NCBI RefSeq assembly: GCF_017696015.1
Contig: NZ_JAAORL010000001.1
Location: 124,001 to 188,000 of the forward strand
Reading direction: 5' to 3'
DNA length: 64,000 nt
Origin: Prochlorococcus marinus CUG1415
GTDB taxonomy: Bacteria; Cyanobacteriota; Cyanobacteriia; PCC-6307; Cyanobiaceae
Part shown: positions 47,834 to 58,304 of the stretch, piece after piece
How positions within the stretch are numbered: the stretch's first letter is position 1
How the letters are laid out: every line of letters starts with the position of its first letter
Notes under the pieces: model-generated
The model's database searches: none
What the model was told of the DNA's origin: nothing
The model's input: the letters and a program-made list of their open reading frames with translations, nothing else
Position numbers and translations under genes: made by a program

Positions 47834-48370
47834 TCATTTATTTTGAAGATAATTGTCAGCTCCAATAGTTGATAACTTACTATTTTTAGTTCTTACCTGT
47901 TTATGAAGATTGTCTCTGAATTCTTTTAAATTTTCCTTGATGGATTCATCAAATAAACTGATAATCTCTATTGCCAATAATCCAGCATTTTGACCTCCAT
48001 TAATTGCAACTGTTGCTACTGGTATCCCAGCGGGCATTTGAACAATTGATAAAAGAGAGTCAATCCCTTTAAGTGTTTTACTCTCTACTGGTACTCCAAT
48101 TACAGGAATGCAAGTTATTGATGCCAACATTCCTGGAAGATGAGCAGCACCACCAGCTCCGGCAATTATTATTTTTATGTTTTCTGATTCTGCATTTTTT
48201 GCATATTCCATCATTTCAATAGGAGTTCTATGGGCAGAGAGTATACAAACTTCAGTTTTTATTCCAAATTCTCTTAAAATGTCAATAGCAGGTTTCAATG
48301 TTTTTAGATCTGAATCACTACCCATTACGACAGCGATTTTATATATATCTTTAGAATGCAATTCTGACAA
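47834..48370 (-). CDS. purE: N5-carboxyaminoimidazole ribonucleotide mutase
   Basis: A purine-synthesis enzyme. The 178-residue protein has VVMGSDSDLKTLKPAIDIL, the active-site loop SAHRTPIEMMEYA, and IAGAGGAAHLPGMLASIT. Convergent with cysC; divergent from chlM across about 90 nt. Confidence 0.95.
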   Translation of the reverse strand: MSELHSKDIYKIAVVMGSDSDLKTLKPAIDILREFGIKTEVCILSAHRTPIEMMEYAKNAESENIKIIIAGAGGAAHLPGMLASITCIPVIGVPVESKTLKGIDSLLSIVQMPAGIPVATVAINGGQNAGLLAIEIISLFDESIKENLKEFRDNLHKQVRTKNSKLSTIGADNYLQNK

Positions 48371-48459
48371 AATAACAAATCAATTCTTTCCTATAATGGC
48401 GTGCAATTAATTTGGCGCCAGTTAGTTAATATAAAAAGAATAAATTTTCATAGAATATT

Positions 48460-49158
48460 ATGACGTCAAATAAGATTATCGAAAAAAGTGAAGTTAGAGA
48501 GTATTTTAATGGCACTGGTTTTGAAAGATGGAACAAAATTTATAGCAAATCTGATGAAATTAATACAGTTCAGCAAAACATTAGAAAAGGACATCAAAAG
48601 ACTGTAGATGATGTAGTGTCATACATCAAAAATTATCCTGAACTAACAAAAAAAAGTTATTGTGATGCAGGATGTGGAGTAGGAAGTCTATCAATCCCTT
48701 TACTAAGACTCGGTATAAAAGAATTACAGGTAAGCGATATTTCTTCTGAAATGATTAAAGAAACTAAGAAACGCATAAAAGAATTAGGTTTGAACCAAGG
48801 TAAAATCAAATATGAAGTCTGTGATCTGGAACAATTAAAAGGATTATTTGATGTTGTAGTTTGTTTGGATGTATTTATTCATTATCCGCAACCGGTCGCA
48901 GAAGAAATGGTCCAACATCTATGCGATTTAAGCAAAGAAAAACTAATCGTTAGCTTTGCTCCATATACTCCAGTTCTTGCTGTTTTAAAAAATATAGGTA
49001 AATTATTTCCTGGGCCAAGTAAAACTACAAGAGCTTATACATTAAAAGAAAAGGGCATTATTAATGCTGCTAAAGAAAGAGGATTTAACGTGGTTAAAAC
49101 GAAATTAAATCAAGCTCCTTTTTATTTTTCAAAACTTATTGAATTCGAAAAAAAATAA
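48460..49158 (+). CDS. chlM: Magnesium-protoporphyrin IX methyltransferase
   Basis: Methylates Mg-protoporphyrin IX in chlorophyll synthesis. The 232-residue SAM enzyme has motif I YCDAGCGVGSLSIPLLRLG, VSDISSEMI, and the family start VREYFNGTGFERWNKIY. C-terminal VVKTKLNQAPFYFSKLIEF fits ChlM. It converges on the Ycf29/Rre1-type regulator gene. Confidence 0.95.
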   Translation: MTSNKIIEKSEVREYFNGTGFERWNKIYSKSDEINTVQQNIRKGHQKTVDDVVSYIKNYPELTKKSYCDAGCGVGSLSIPLLRLGIKELQVSDISSEMIKETKKRIKELGLNQGKIKYEVCDLEQLKGLFDVVVCLDVFIHYPQPVAEEMVQHLCDLSKEKLIVSFAPYTPVLAVLKNIGKLFPGPSKTTRAYTLKEKGIINAAKERGFNVVKTKLNQAPFYFSKLIEFEKK

Positions 49159-49163
49159 ATAAC

Positions 49164-49892
49164 CTATTTTACTAAATGATTTTCAAGTGCATAGCGAACT
49201 AATTCGGTTCTGCTAGATGTACCTGTCTTAATAAAAAGTCTACTTACATATTTTTCAACATTTCTAATAGATGTTTCAAGCTGTCTTGCAATTTCCTTGT
49301 TCATCAACCCTTCTGCAACTAGTTGAAGTACACTTGCTTCTCTTGGAGTGAAACTGGGAAGATTTATTTTATTTTCTGAATTAGTGGGATTTTGATCTGT
49401 GAGCATAGATTTTATTTCAGTAATTTGCTTCGCCATTTTGCTTACATCAATATCTGCGAATCTTGCTGCTTCTTTTAGTAAACGTTCTTGCCTATTGATG
49501 ACATTTTTAACTCTCGCAGCTAATTCATCGGGGTCGAAAGGTTTGGAAATATAATCATCAACTCCTGCAAGATAACCCTCTGTTCTGTCTAAGGTCATTC
49601 CTTTTGCTGTTAAAAAAATAACTGGAGTTCCTCCTAATTTTTCATCTTCTCTAATTTTTTCTAATAAAGCATAACCGTTAGCTCGGGGCATCATAACGTC
49701 GCTAATTATCAAATCAGGAAAAATTGTTTGAGCTTTTTCCCAACCGTCCTCTCCATCAACTGCAATAAATATTTCAAAGCCTTCATCCTCTAGAAATGTT
49801 TTAACAGCTGTTCTTAAACCAGGTTCATCATCCACTAATAAAATTCTTGATTTCCTTACTGTTTCATTATTTATTTGATTAATTTCATTCAT
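49164..49892 (-). CDS. NarL-type response regulator, Ycf29/Rre1 family
   Basis: A 242-residue regulator. The receiver (residues 15-130) has VDDEPGLRTAV, phospho-Asp in LIISDVMMPRANGYALL and KPFDPDELAARVK. A linker includes AKQITEIKSMLTDQ. The C-terminal LuxR HTH is FTPREASVLQLVAEGLMNKE then IRNVEKYVSRLF. The linker and HTH match the cyanobacterial Ycf29/Rre1 group, linked elsewhere to stress signalling. Divergent from the cysteine desulfurase gene. Confidence 0.88.
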   Translation of the reverse strand: MNEINQINNETVRKSRILLVDDEPGLRTAVKTFLEDEGFEIFIAVDGEDGWEKAQTIFPDLIISDVMMPRANGYALLEKIREDEKLGGTPVIFLTAKGMTLDRTEGYLAGVDDYISKPFDPDELAARVKNVINRQERLLKEAARFADIDVSKMAKQITEIKSMLTDQNPTNSENKINLPSFTPREASVLQLVAEGLMNKEIARQLETSIRNVEKYVSRLFIKTGTSSRTELVRYALENHLVK

Positions 49893-49950
49893 TTTTTAAA
49901 TTCTTGAATTTGATTTCTAGTAATAATGAGAATTTTATATACTAAATACA

Positions 49951-51096
49951 ATGCTTTCAACACCCATACTACTAGACTACCAATCATCAACACCTTGCTC
50001 TAAAGATGTTGTTGATTCTATGAAACCTTTTTGGAGTGAGATATTTTCTAGCCCTTCAAGTAAATCTAATTTGGCGGGTATTAATGCAAGCGCGATTTTG
50101 GAAGCCTCAAGAGATAGCATAGAACAAAATTTATTTCTTCATAATAAAAAGGTTATTTTTACAAGTGGGGCTACAGAATCTAATAACTTAGCCTTAATAG
50201 GTTTTGCAAGAAATTACTATCAAAAAACAGGAAATTATGGACATATTATTACCTTAAAAACCGAGCATAAAGCTGTATTGGAGCCTCTAAATCAACTAAA
50301 AAAAGAGGGATTTATGGTTACAGAAATTACTCCAGAAAGAGATGGTTTAATTTCACAAGAAAAGTTCATAAAGAATATAAGAGAAGATACGTTTATGGTG
50401 AGTGTCATGTTGGCAAATAACGAAATAGGAGTTATTCAGCCCATAGAGAATATTTCAAAGGTATGTAATTCAAGAGGAATAACTTTGCACTCTGATTTTG
50501 CACAATGTTTAGGTTATATCGAGTTAAACGATCTTTTATCAAATGTAAATATGATAACGATGAGTTCCCATAAAATTTATGGTCCAAAAGGGATAGGACT
50601 TCTTTTGATTGATGAAGAAATTAATCTGGAACCTTTAATTGTTGGAGGAGGGCAGGAATATGGTCTAAGATCTGGCACATTACCTCTCCCTTTAGTAGTA
50701 GGCTTTGCTAAGGCAATAGAGATAGCCGTTATTAATCAAAAAAAGAATGCTGAGAAATTACTTTTATATAGAAATAAACTTTTAGAGGGTTTGTTAGAAA
50801 ATAATTCTGGTTTATTAATTAATGGCTCCATAAAAAAGAGGTTACCTCATAATTTGAATTTGACTGTGTTGGATTTAAACGGAGCAAAGTTTCATAAACT
50901 TTTAAAAACTAAAATAATTTGTTCTAGTGGATCGGCATGCAGTAATGGTGAACCATCTCATGTTTTACTCGCCTTAGGTAGATCTTTTAAAGAAGCAGAA
51001 TCTTCAATAAGGTTAAGTATTGGATTAAGCACTAATTTAAATGATATTAAACAAGCAATTCATATTCTTACAAATACAATCAAATCATTACGTTAG
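49951..51096 (+). CDS. Cysteine desulfurase (IscS/NifS type)
   Basis: A PLP enzyme releasing sulfur from cysteine for Fe-S clusters or thiolation. The 381-residue protein has the PLP lysine in MSSHKIYGPKGIGLL, FTSGATESNNLAL, HSDFAQCLGYI and the active cysteine in CSSGSACSNGEPSHVLLALG. The Ser-Ser-Gly-Ser-Ala-Cys loop is group I-like. Its N-terminus PILLDYQSSTPCSKDVVDSM is typical. The substrate system is not defined by neighbours. Confidence 0.93.
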   Translation: MLSTPILLDYQSSTPCSKDVVDSMKPFWSEIFSSPSSKSNLAGINASAILEASRDSIEQNLFLHNKKVIFTSGATESNNLALIGFARNYYQKTGNYGHIITLKTEHKAVLEPLNQLKKEGFMVTEITPERDGLISQEKFIKNIREDTFMVSVMLANNEIGVIQPIENISKVCNSRGITLHSDFAQCLGYIELNDLLSNVNMITMSSHKIYGPKGIGLLLIDEEINLEPLIVGGGQEYGLRSGTLPLPLVVGFAKAIEIAVINQKKNAEKLLLYRNKLLEGLLENNSGLLINGSIKKRLPHNLNLTVLDLNGAKFHKLLKTKIICSSGSACSNGEPSHVLLALGRSFKEAESSIRLSIGLSTNLNDIKQAIHILTNTIKSLR

Positions 51097-51110
51097 CAAT
51101 TAATGGATCT

Positions 51111-52013
51111 TTATTTTATTTGAGCAATTCTTAATTTTCCACTTCTAGCTCTTTTATTGACTTCGACTTCTTGTTCGGAAGGAGTTATTGGCTTTTTTGT
51201 CAGGTTTTTTAGTCTTTGATCATTCTTAAAAGCACTTTTCACTAATCTATCCTCTAGGGAATGAAAGCTAATAATAGAAATAATTCCACCTGGCAGTAGC
51301 CAACCAGGGACAACTTGCAAAAATTTTTCTAATACTTCAATTTCTTTATTAACGGCAATTCTTAGTGCTTGGAATGTTCTAGTTGCTGGGTGTATTTTTT
51401 TATATCTATGTTTTGGTGGGAAGCAGCCTGCAATAGAATAAGCTAACTCTTTTGTCCCAGAATATTTTCCATTTACCTTTAAATCCATTTTTATTCTCCT
51501 AGCAATTTTTCTTGATAATCTCTCATCTCCATATTTATAAATTAGGTTAGCTAGATCTTTTTCATTTAAGGTCTCAATTAATTTCTCTGCATCAACCTCA
51601 AGAAAAGGATTCATGCGCATATCAAGGGGACCATCTTTTTGAAAACTAAATCCTCTTTTAGGGTCATCAATTTGGTTACTATTTACTCCAAGATCTGCAA
51701 TCACAAAAGAAACTTTTTCATTTGGTTCAAAATCCGCAAAATTTGAAGCCCTTATATCAATCCTATTTTTAAATTCATCAAGTTTTTTTGATGCTGATTT
51801 TCTTGCGAATGGATCTTGATCAAGTCCAATTATATTTAAATCCGAATATTTTCTCAATAAATGATAAGAGTGCCCTCCTCCTCCTAAAGTTGCGTCTATG
51901 CCTTTAAGTTGGCTTTTATTTATTAATGGGTAATGCTCTAAAGAGGACATGATCTCATCTGCCATAACTGATTTATGATTGAAAAAAGATGAATCAGATA
52001 GGTCAGTTTGCAT
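51111..52013 (-). CDS. rsmH: 16S rRNA (cytosine1402-N4)-methyltransferase
   Basis: A 300-residue SAM enzyme (formerly MraW). Motifs: KGIDATLGGGGHSYHLLRKY, VIADLGVNSNQIDDPKRGFS, GPLDMRMNP, and IISFHSLEDRLVKSAFK. Divergent from ndhH by 38 nt. Confidence 0.95.
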   Translation of the reverse strand: MQTDLSDSSFFNHKSVMADEIMSSLEHYPLINKSQLKGIDATLGGGGHSYHLLRKYSDLNIIGLDQDPFARKSASKKLDEFKNRIDIRASNFADFEPNEKVSFVIADLGVNSNQIDDPKRGFSFQKDGPLDMRMNPFLEVDAEKLIETLNEKDLANLIYKYGDERLSRKIARRIKMDLKVNGKYSGTKELAYSIAGCFPPKHRYKKIHPATRTFQALRIAVNKEIEVLEKFLQVVPGWLLPGGIISIISFHSLEDRLVKSAFKNDQRLKNLTKKPITPSEQEVEVNKRARSGKLRIAQIK

Positions 52014-52051
52014 AACTTTCGACTAAGATTTATTTAGAAGTTAAATTTCGA

Positions 52052-53239
52052 ATGGCTCAGCTAGAGACTAGAACAGAACCAATGGTGGTCAATTTTGGCC
52101 CTCACCATCCATCAATGCATGGGGTTTTAAGGTTAGTTGTAACTCTTGATGGTGAGAATGTCATTGATTGTGAGCCGGTAATTGGATATTTGCATAGAGG
52201 AATGGAAAAGATAGCTGAAAATAGGACAAATGTTATGTATGTCCCTTATGTAAGCAGAATGGATTATGCAGCAGGAATGTTTTATGAAGCTATTGTAGTA
52301 AATGCTCCTGAAAGATTAGCTAATATTCCAGTTCCTAAAAGAGCTAGTTACATAAGAGTTCTTATGTTGGAACTTAATCGTATTGCTAATCATCTTTTAT
52401 GGCTTGGTCCCTTTTTAGCAGACGTAGGAGCTCAAACTCCATTTTTCTATATCTTTAGAGAAAGAGAAATGATTTATGATCTCTGGGAAGCTGCTACTGG
52501 ACAAAGGCTAATAAATAATAATTTCTTTAGGATAGGTGGTGTCGCATGTGATCTTCCATACGGATGGTTAGAAAAATGTATAGACTTTTGCGATTGGTTC
52601 GGTCCTAAAATAGATGAATACGAAAAATTGATCACAAATAATCCAATTTTTAGAAAAAGAATTGAAGGTCTTGGAACTATAAAAAGAGATCAGGCAATTA
52701 ATTGGTCTTTATCTGGGCCAATGCTTAGAGCCTCTGGAGTTTCCTGGGATTTAAGGAAAGTAGATAGCTATGAATGTTATGACGATTTTGATTGGCAGAT
52801 TGCTTCAGAAAAAGAAGGAGATTGTTATGCGAGATATCGAGTACGAGTTGAAGAGATGAGACAATCACTAAGCATCATTCGTCAAGCCTGCAAAATGATT
52901 CCAGGAGGTCCAACAGAAAATTTAGAAGCTCAAAGAATGGCGACTGAAGATAAGAAGAGTGCAATATTTGGTATTGATTATCAATATGTAGCTAAGAAGG
53001 TTGCTCCAACTTTTAAAATTCCTAATGGAGAATTGTATACAAGATTAGAGTCCGGAAAAGGAGAAATAGGTGTATTTATTCAAGGAAATAATGAAGTTAC
53101 CCCATGGAGATTTAAAATCAGAGCAGCTGATTTAAATAATCTGCAAATATTGCCTCATATTCTTAAAGGTGCCAAAATCGCAGATATTATGGCTATCCTT
53201 GGTTCAATAGATGTCATTATGGGATCTGTGGATAGATAA
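52052..53239 (+). CDS. ndhH: NAD(P)H-quinone oxidoreductase subunit H
   Basis: A 395-residue peripheral-arm subunit (NuoD homologue) lining the quinone site. Conserved segments are [35 protein letters not shown], and terminal [14 protein letters not shown]. The next gene follows after 9 nt. Confidence 0.96.
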   Translation: MAQLETRTEPMVVNFGPHHPSMHGVLRLVVTLDGENVIDCEPVIGYLHRGMEKIAENRTNVMYVPYVSRMDYAAGMFYEAIVVNAPERLANIPVPKRASYIRVLMLELNRIANHLLWLGPFLADVGAQTPFFYIFREREMIYDLWEAATGQRLINNNFFRIGGVACDLPYGWLEKCIDFCDWFGPKIDEYEKLITNNPIFRKRIEGLGTIKRDQAINWSLSGPMLRASGVSWDLRKVDSYECYDDFDWQIASEKEGDCYARYRVRVEEMRQSLSIIRQACKMIPGGPTENLEAQRMATEDKKSAIFGIDYQYVAKKVAPTFKIPNGELYTRLESGKGEIGVFIQGNNEVTPWRFKIRAADLNNLQILPHILKGAKIADIMAILGSIDVIMGSVDR

Positions 53240-53248
53240 GTTCTTTAA

Positions 53249-53701
53249 ATGAAATCCTCAGATTGGTTAATATTGCAGAAGAAAGTACGATTTGGTGATT
53301 GTGATTCTGCAGGTGTAATTCATTTTCATAACTTATTAAAATGGTCACACGAAGCTTGGGAAGAGAGTATTGAAATTTATGGTATTCCTTATCAAGATAT
53401 TTTCCCAGATTTTTCTATACGTAAAAATCAAATTATTTTTCCCATAGTAAATTGCGAAGCGAACTTCCTTGCTCCTATTAAAATTGGAGATTTCTTAAAA
53501 GTAACAATTTCCCCCCATAAAATTAATTCTCATTTGTTTAAAGTACATACCCTATTTATAAAAAATGGAAATAAAGTAGCGGAAGGAAAAATAATACATT
53601 GTTCTTTAGATGTTGATTCAAGAAATAAAATAGAACTTCCCGAACATCTTGAAAGATGGATAGAGGCTTCAAATGTAAGTACAAATTTAAAAGAGTGCTA
53701 A
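53249..53701 (+). CDS. menI: 4HBT-type thioesterase, probable DHNA-CoA hydrolase
   Basis: A 150-residue hotdog-fold enzyme with the active Asp region [20 protein letters not shown]. Cyanobacterial members hydrolyse 1,4-dihydroxy-2-naphthoyl-CoA in phylloquinone synthesis. Position beside menE-menC-menA on the other strand and menF supports that. It is 9 nt after ndhH, so probably cotranscribed. Without the context it would be a general acyl-CoA thioesterase. Confidence 0.83.
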   Translation: MKSSDWLILQKKVRFGDCDSAGVIHFHNLLKWSHEAWEESIEIYGIPYQDIFPDFSIRKNQIIFPIVNCEANFLAPIKIGDFLKVTISPHKINSHLFKVHTLFIKNGNKVAEGKIIHCSLDVDSRNKIELPEHLERWIEASNVSTNLKEC

Positions 53702-53711
53702 TTATTATTAT

Positions 53712-54914
53712 TTATTTTTTAAATCTATAATTTATTTGTTCTGTACTTGTATTTTTGTTTTTAATAATCCATTGTTCGGGTTTTTCATGTTTAGGCCAAC
53801 TTTGAGAAAAGTTTTTTAATAAATTTAATGAATTTTTAATATTTTTATCATTTGTAAGTTTTCTAAATTCAACAATTATTTTAATTTTATTTCCCCATAA
53901 TTTGTCGGGTACTTTTGAAATATTGCATTTATTAATTGGGATATTTTCTTTCATAATGAAATTATTTAATCGTGATTCAATTACTTCTGGAAAAACGATT
54001 TCTCCTCCTGAATTAAAAGCGTTATCAATTCTTCTAATAAACTTTAAATATAAAGAATTATTGATTTGATGAATTTCACCTAAATCACCGGTTTGCCACC
54101 ACCCACATTTATTTTGGAAATTTTCAGTTTTTGAAGAGTCTATTATTTCGATGCCAATTCTGGCTGATTTTATCTCGATTAATCCTCGTTCGTTAATTCT
54201 TATTTTTGTATCAGGTAGTATTTCTCCAACATTGTCAAAACCCATTAAGAATTCTGTTGGTTTTAAACTCGTAACCATTGCTGCTGTTTCAGTTGAGCCA
54301 TAACAAGGTGCTAATTTTATTTGTTCTTGTATACATTTTTCTGCAGTTTCGCGGGTAATTGAAGCTCCACCTACCCAAATTAAATCAAAAATTTTTAGCC
54401 AATTAATACCATCTTTTTCAGCTAAAAGTCTTATTAATTGGGTAGGTACTAATGACGTAATCAAGTGTTTTTTGTTTTTTTTAGATTTAATTGTAAAAAG
54501 TAAAAGTTCTCTAGTTTTTTTTATTAAATTGGGAGAAATATTAATACAATCACATCCCCAATTTTGACTTCTAAAAATTGGCATTAATCCACTTATATGG
54601 TTGAGTGGTAAAGTGTTAAAAATTATGCAGTTTTGTAATTCAAATCCTTGATCTTTTAGCCATTGTCCTGAAGTAGCGGCAGATAATTTGAGATTATCTA
54701 AATGATGAATACATTTTCTAGGTTTACCACTGCTCCCACTGCTGTTTAAGATTATCGCTGGCCCATTTTCAGTAATTGAATCTAATACATCTTTGTCTTC
54801 ATAAAATTTGTTTTTTACATAAATAATTTTATTCTCTCTAATTTTTCCAATAATTTTCTCTACAGATTGAGTTTCGTTATTTTCAACTTCAATAGTATGA
54901 ATTTTATTTTTCAT
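53712..54914 (-). CDS. menE: O-succinylbenzoate-CoA ligase
   Basis: An adenylate-forming enzyme of about 400 residues. The P-loop AIILNSSGSSGKPRKCIHH, LAPCYGSTETAAMVTSL and QTGDLGEI mark the ANL family. I start at ATG 54914, whose bases overlap the menC stop (ATGA); an in-frame ATG at 54926 would lengthen the overlap. It is shorter than typical MenE but has all core motifs. The last gene of menA-menC-menE. Confidence 0.88.
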   Translation of the reverse strand: MKNKIHTIEVENNETQSVEKIIGKIRENKIIYVKNKFYEDKDVLDSITENGPAIILNSSGSSGKPRKCIHHLDNLKLSAATSGQWLKDQGFELQNCIIFNTLPLNHISGLMPIFRSQNWGCDCINISPNLIKKTRELLLFTIKSKKNKKHLITSLVPTQLIRLLAEKDGINWLKIFDLIWVGGASITRETAEKCIQEQIKLAPCYGSTETAAMVTSLKPTEFLMGFDNVGEILPDTKIRINERGLIEIKSARIGIEIIDSSKTENFQNKCGWWQTGDLGEIHQINNSLYLKFIRRIDNAFNSGGEIVFPEVIESRLNNFIMKENIPINKCNISKVPDKLWGNKIKIIVEFRKLTNDKNIKNSLNLLKNFSQSWPKHEKPEQWIIKNKNTSTEQINYRFKK

Positions 54915-55876
54915 AGTAGATCCCATATCTTTTTTGCTTCATTTAAAAATAGAAACGAATTAGGGAATACATTCATTGCTAAACCAGGAACTTTTGGAGT
55001 TGGTCCTTGTAATTGTAGAGACGATAAATGATAAAGCCATCTCTTCCCTATACCAGTTTCAAATGAGGTACTTATAGATATTAAAGCTTTTTTATTTTCT
55101 AATTCTCTTAAAAGCTTAACTGGATTATTTTCTTGAGAAGGCCTTCGAATTTGCCAACCTTTCCAATCATTAATCAAAGTTGGAAATTTTAAAAGTGATT
55201 CGTCTAAGGCTATAGGGATTTTTTTGTTGAGTTCTGTCAGTCCATCAATATCATCAACACAGAGAGGTTGTTCTAACCAATCTATGTTTTTGTTATCCTT
55301 CAAAATATCAGCCCATCTATTAGCTATCTCTCTTCCCCAAGAACCATTAGCATCTATTCTTAACTTAATATTATTGCCTATTTGGCTTAAAATTTCTTCT
55401 AAACTGGCTTCTTCCTCATGGTTATTTTTTAATGCTACTTTCCATTTTATGGTTACTGATTTTTCAATATTAGATTGTCTTTTTTTAATTTTATTTAGAT
55501 CTGAAATTACATTTTCAGGATTTAACAGTATGGCTGTTTTATCAATTTCATCAAAGTAATAGTTTTCTTTAAAAAGTATTTTTCCATTTATCTCCGCTAA
55601 TGCAGAATTTATTGCAGATTGAATGCATGGGTGAAAAATATTTATTTGCTCAGATAAATTAAATACTTCTACATACTCAGGGATCATATCTAGTTGTTTC
55701 GCACACTTTTTTAAGTCTTCTTTATGAAGCGGTGAAACTTCTCCAAACCCAATTTTTTTATCATGACTTGTTAATTTAATTATCCAACCCGATTTTGTAA
55801 GGTAAGTGTTTTTAGAATTTTCTACTTTGGTGGATAACTTAAAGCTATAAGATTTTTTTTGAAATATTAAGTTCAT
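54911..55876 (-). CDS. menC: O-succinylbenzoate synthase
   Basis: An enolase-superfamily enzyme, 321 residues, diverged as usual for MenC. Second catalytic Lys VTIKWKVAL, metal Asp in LRIDANGSWGREIANRW, Glu in DWLEQPLCVDD and Asp in IPIALDESLL. The ATG overlaps the menA stop by 4 nt and its own stop overlaps menE, so the three genes are translationally coupled. Confidence 0.9.
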   Translation of the reverse strand: MNLIFQKKSYSFKLSTKVENSKNTYLTKSGWIIKLTSHDKKIGFGEVSPLHKEDLKKCAKQLDMIPEYVEVFNLSEQINIFHPCIQSAINSALAEINGKILFKENYYFDEIDKTAILLNPENVISDLNKIKKRQSNIEKSVTIKWKVALKNNHEEEASLEEILSQIGNNIKLRIDANGSWGREIANRWADILKDNKNIDWLEQPLCVDDIDGLTELNKKIPIALDESLLKFPTLINDWKGWQIRRPSQENNPVKLLRELENKKALISISTSFETGIGKRWLYHLSSLQLQGPTPKVPGLAMNVFPNSFLFLNEAKKIWDLL

Positions 55877-56790
55877 TTATTAAGCAAGTAATTAAATATT
55901 AATCCTGTGATTAAGCCAACTCCATTAAGAGTTTGAAATTTTATTGCGATGAATTTGCAATTTTTTATTGCAGAAGGTTTTTTATATGAAGATCTTAATA
56001 AATTTATAAGTCTTATTGCTTGAGGAAAACTAATCAAATAAAGGATACAAAACACTGGAATAAATCCAGTAACTATAGTGAAAAGTTGAAAAATATATAT
56101 TGTCAAAATTATCCAAGGCACAAATTGAGAACCTTTTTTTGCCCCTAAGCGAACTAAAGGTGAATTTTTCCCATGCTTTTTATCTTCAGAAATTTGATGA
56201 AAATGAGAACAAAATAATACAAGAGTTGTTGCCAAGGAAGGTCCTGAACCAAGTAATAAAGAAACTTTCCAGGGAATATCTTCGAAGTAAATATTATATG
56301 GATTTAACGCAATTAAGACTGCAGAGTAAGCAAAAGGTCCAAATGCAAGCCAGCATAATGGTTCTCCTAAACCTTGATAGCCAAATCTAAAAGGAGGTCC
56401 TTGATATAAATAACCTAAGAAGCAGCAAGATGCCACCAAAATAAAAATGTTTATACTTGTTGATACTGAAATAATTGAAATTATTAATAAACCAACAACT
56501 AAAGATGTATATGCAATAAATGAAATTATTTTTTTATTTTTTACAAGATTTAAAATGGAATGGAATTTAAATTCATCGATTCCTGTTTCTGCGTCGAATA
56601 AATCATTAGTTAGATTTTCCCAAAGTAATATTAAAATTGCAGCTAAAGTAAATGCAATCAAATTATAAATTTTTACCTTTTCATATTGATTGAGTAAATA
56701 AGCCCCTGTTATTAAAACCGGAAGTATGGCAACAGAATAAAGAGGCCATTTTATTGCTTGTTTCCATAATTTTTTTTTATCTTCGTCCAT
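55873..56790 (-). CDS. menA: 1,4-dihydroxy-2-naphthoate phytyltransferase
   Basis: A UbiA-type prenyltransferase of 305 residues with about eight helices. The Asp-rich motif is LTNDLFDAETGIDEF, and the second loop SHFHQISEDKKHGKNSPLVR. It attaches the phytyl chain in phylloquinone synthesis at the membrane. First gene of menA-menC-menE, divergent from menF. Confidence 0.92.
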   Translation of the reverse strand: MDEDKKKLWKQAIKWPLYSVAILPVLITGAYLLNQYEKVKIYNLIAFTLAAILILLWENLTNDLFDAETGIDEFKFHSILNLVKNKKIISFIAYTSLVVGLLIISIISVSTSINIFILVASCCFLGYLYQGPPFRFGYQGLGEPLCWLAFGPFAYSAVLIALNPYNIYFEDIPWKVSLLLGSGPSLATTLVLFCSHFHQISEDKKHGKNSPLVRLGAKKGSQFVPWIILTIYIFQLFTIVTGFIPVFCILYLISFPQAIRLINLLRSSYKKPSAIKNCKFIAIKFQTLNGVGLITGLIFNYLLNK

Positions 56791-56891
56791 TTTTAATTAA
56801 CACATAAAATTAGATAATTATTAAATGTAGTTTATAAATTGAGTTACATTTTTTACTTTATTGCATGATTTTTAGTTATTTTCAATAAGTA

Positions 56892-58304
56892 ATGAAAAAT
56901 GATTTAAACTTAACAGATTTTTTAAAGGATGTATTTTCCTCTTTCGATAAGAAAGTGGAAAATTCTGGATTAGTAAGTATTTGTCTGGAGATTCCTTGTA
57001 TTGATTTATTTCAAGTATATGAATTGTTTATAAATAAATATTCATTTTCTTCATTTTGGGAGGAATCTGATGGCATTTCATATATTGCTTTCGAGAAATG
57101 TAAATATGTTACTTTGGATGGTCCAAAAAGATTTGAATTAGCAAAAGAGTTTAATTCTGAGAATTTTAAAAATTTAATTAACTTAACTAATGAATCAAAT
57201 AATTCTGCACTTTCAAAAATAATTTATTTATTTTCTTTTTCTGAAAATTTGAATAATAAGAATTTATCTTCAGATGTCCCAAGTTTGGAAGCTATCTTAC
57301 CAAAAATTTTAATTATTAAAAGTGATAAGAATTGCTGGTTAAGAATCAATGGTCATGTTGAAGGTAAATCATCATTAAGAACATTAATTGAAGAAATATG
57401 GACAATTAGAAATCAAGTTATTAATTCTGGCTCAGAATTAATAAAATTATCAGCCTTAAAAACTAGTTTTGATTTATCTATTATTGATGATTTCTTGCAC
57501 TCCTTAGAAACTTCTAATACAAATTTGAAAAAAGTAGTAAATAAAGGAATTCAATTAGTAGAGAAAGGTATCTTGGAAAAGATAGTTTTAGCAAATAGGA
57601 TTAAAATAAAACTTAAAAATAAATTAGATTTAGTAGAAATTTTAAAAAGATTAAAAAAGAATCAACCAAATACATGCAGATACGTTTGGAAAAGGAATAG
57701 TAAGGATATTTTGTTTGGAGCATCTCCAGAAAAATTATTTTCTTTTACTAAACCTAATTTAACTTTGGAGGCTCTTGCTGGTACTATCTCTACTAATTCA
57801 AATTTTAAGAAGCTCCTAAAAAGTACTAAAGACTTAAAAGAACATAATTATGTAATACAGTATTTGATTAAATGTTTAGAAGTTTCAAAAATAACAAACT
57901 TTCAAAAAAGTGATATCAAGGTAAATTCATTTGGAGATATTTCTCATTTGCAGACACTCATTTTCTCTAAAGTTGAAAATATATGTCCTTTTGAATTGCT
58001 TAAAAACTTACATCCATCTCCGGCTGTTTGTGGATACCCAAAAAATGCAGCATTGGGTTGGATAAACACTCTTGAGTCTTTTCCTAGAGGAAATTATGCT
58101 TCTCCAATGGGTTGGGTTGATGCATCAGGAAATGCTTCATTTCTTTTAGCAATAAGAGGAGCTAGGTATATTGAAGAAAATATTGAATTTACTGCCGGTT
58201 CAGGTATAGTTTCAGGCTCCGTTTTAGAGAAAGAAATAGATGAGATTAAATTAAAATTTGAATCTATAGTAAAACAAATATTTTTCGTTAAAAATCCTAG
58301 ATAA
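56892..58304 (+). CDS. menF: Isochorismate synthase
   Basis: A chorismate-utilising enzyme of 470 residues. The C-terminal catalytic domain has [55 protein letters not shown] and [12 protein letters not shown]. It is divergent from menA, completing a local phylloquinone cluster; menD and menB are not in the window. Salicylate or anthranilate functions are less likely in this setting. The 3' end overlaps gshB by 8 nt. Confidence 0.9.
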   Translation: MKNDLNLTDFLKDVFSSFDKKVENSGLVSICLEIPCIDLFQVYELFINKYSFSSFWEESDGISYIAFEKCKYVTLDGPKRFELAKEFNSENFKNLINLTNESNNSALSKIIYLFSFSENLNNKNLSSDVPSLEAILPKILIIKSDKNCWLRINGHVEGKSSLRTLIEEIWTIRNQVINSGSELIKLSALKTSFDLSIIDDFLHSLETSNTNLKKVVNKGIQLVEKGILEKIVLANRIKIKLKNKLDLVEILKRLKKNQPNTCRYVWKRNSKDILFGASPEKLFSFTKPNLTLEALAGTISTNSNFKKLLKSTKDLKEHNYVIQYLIKCLEVSKITNFQKSDIKVNSFGDISHLQTLIFSKVENICPFELLKNLHPSPAVCGYPKNAALGWINTLESFPRGNYASPMGWVDASGNASFLLAIRGARYIEENIEFTAGSGIVSGSVLEKEIDEIKLKFESIVKQIFFVKNPR

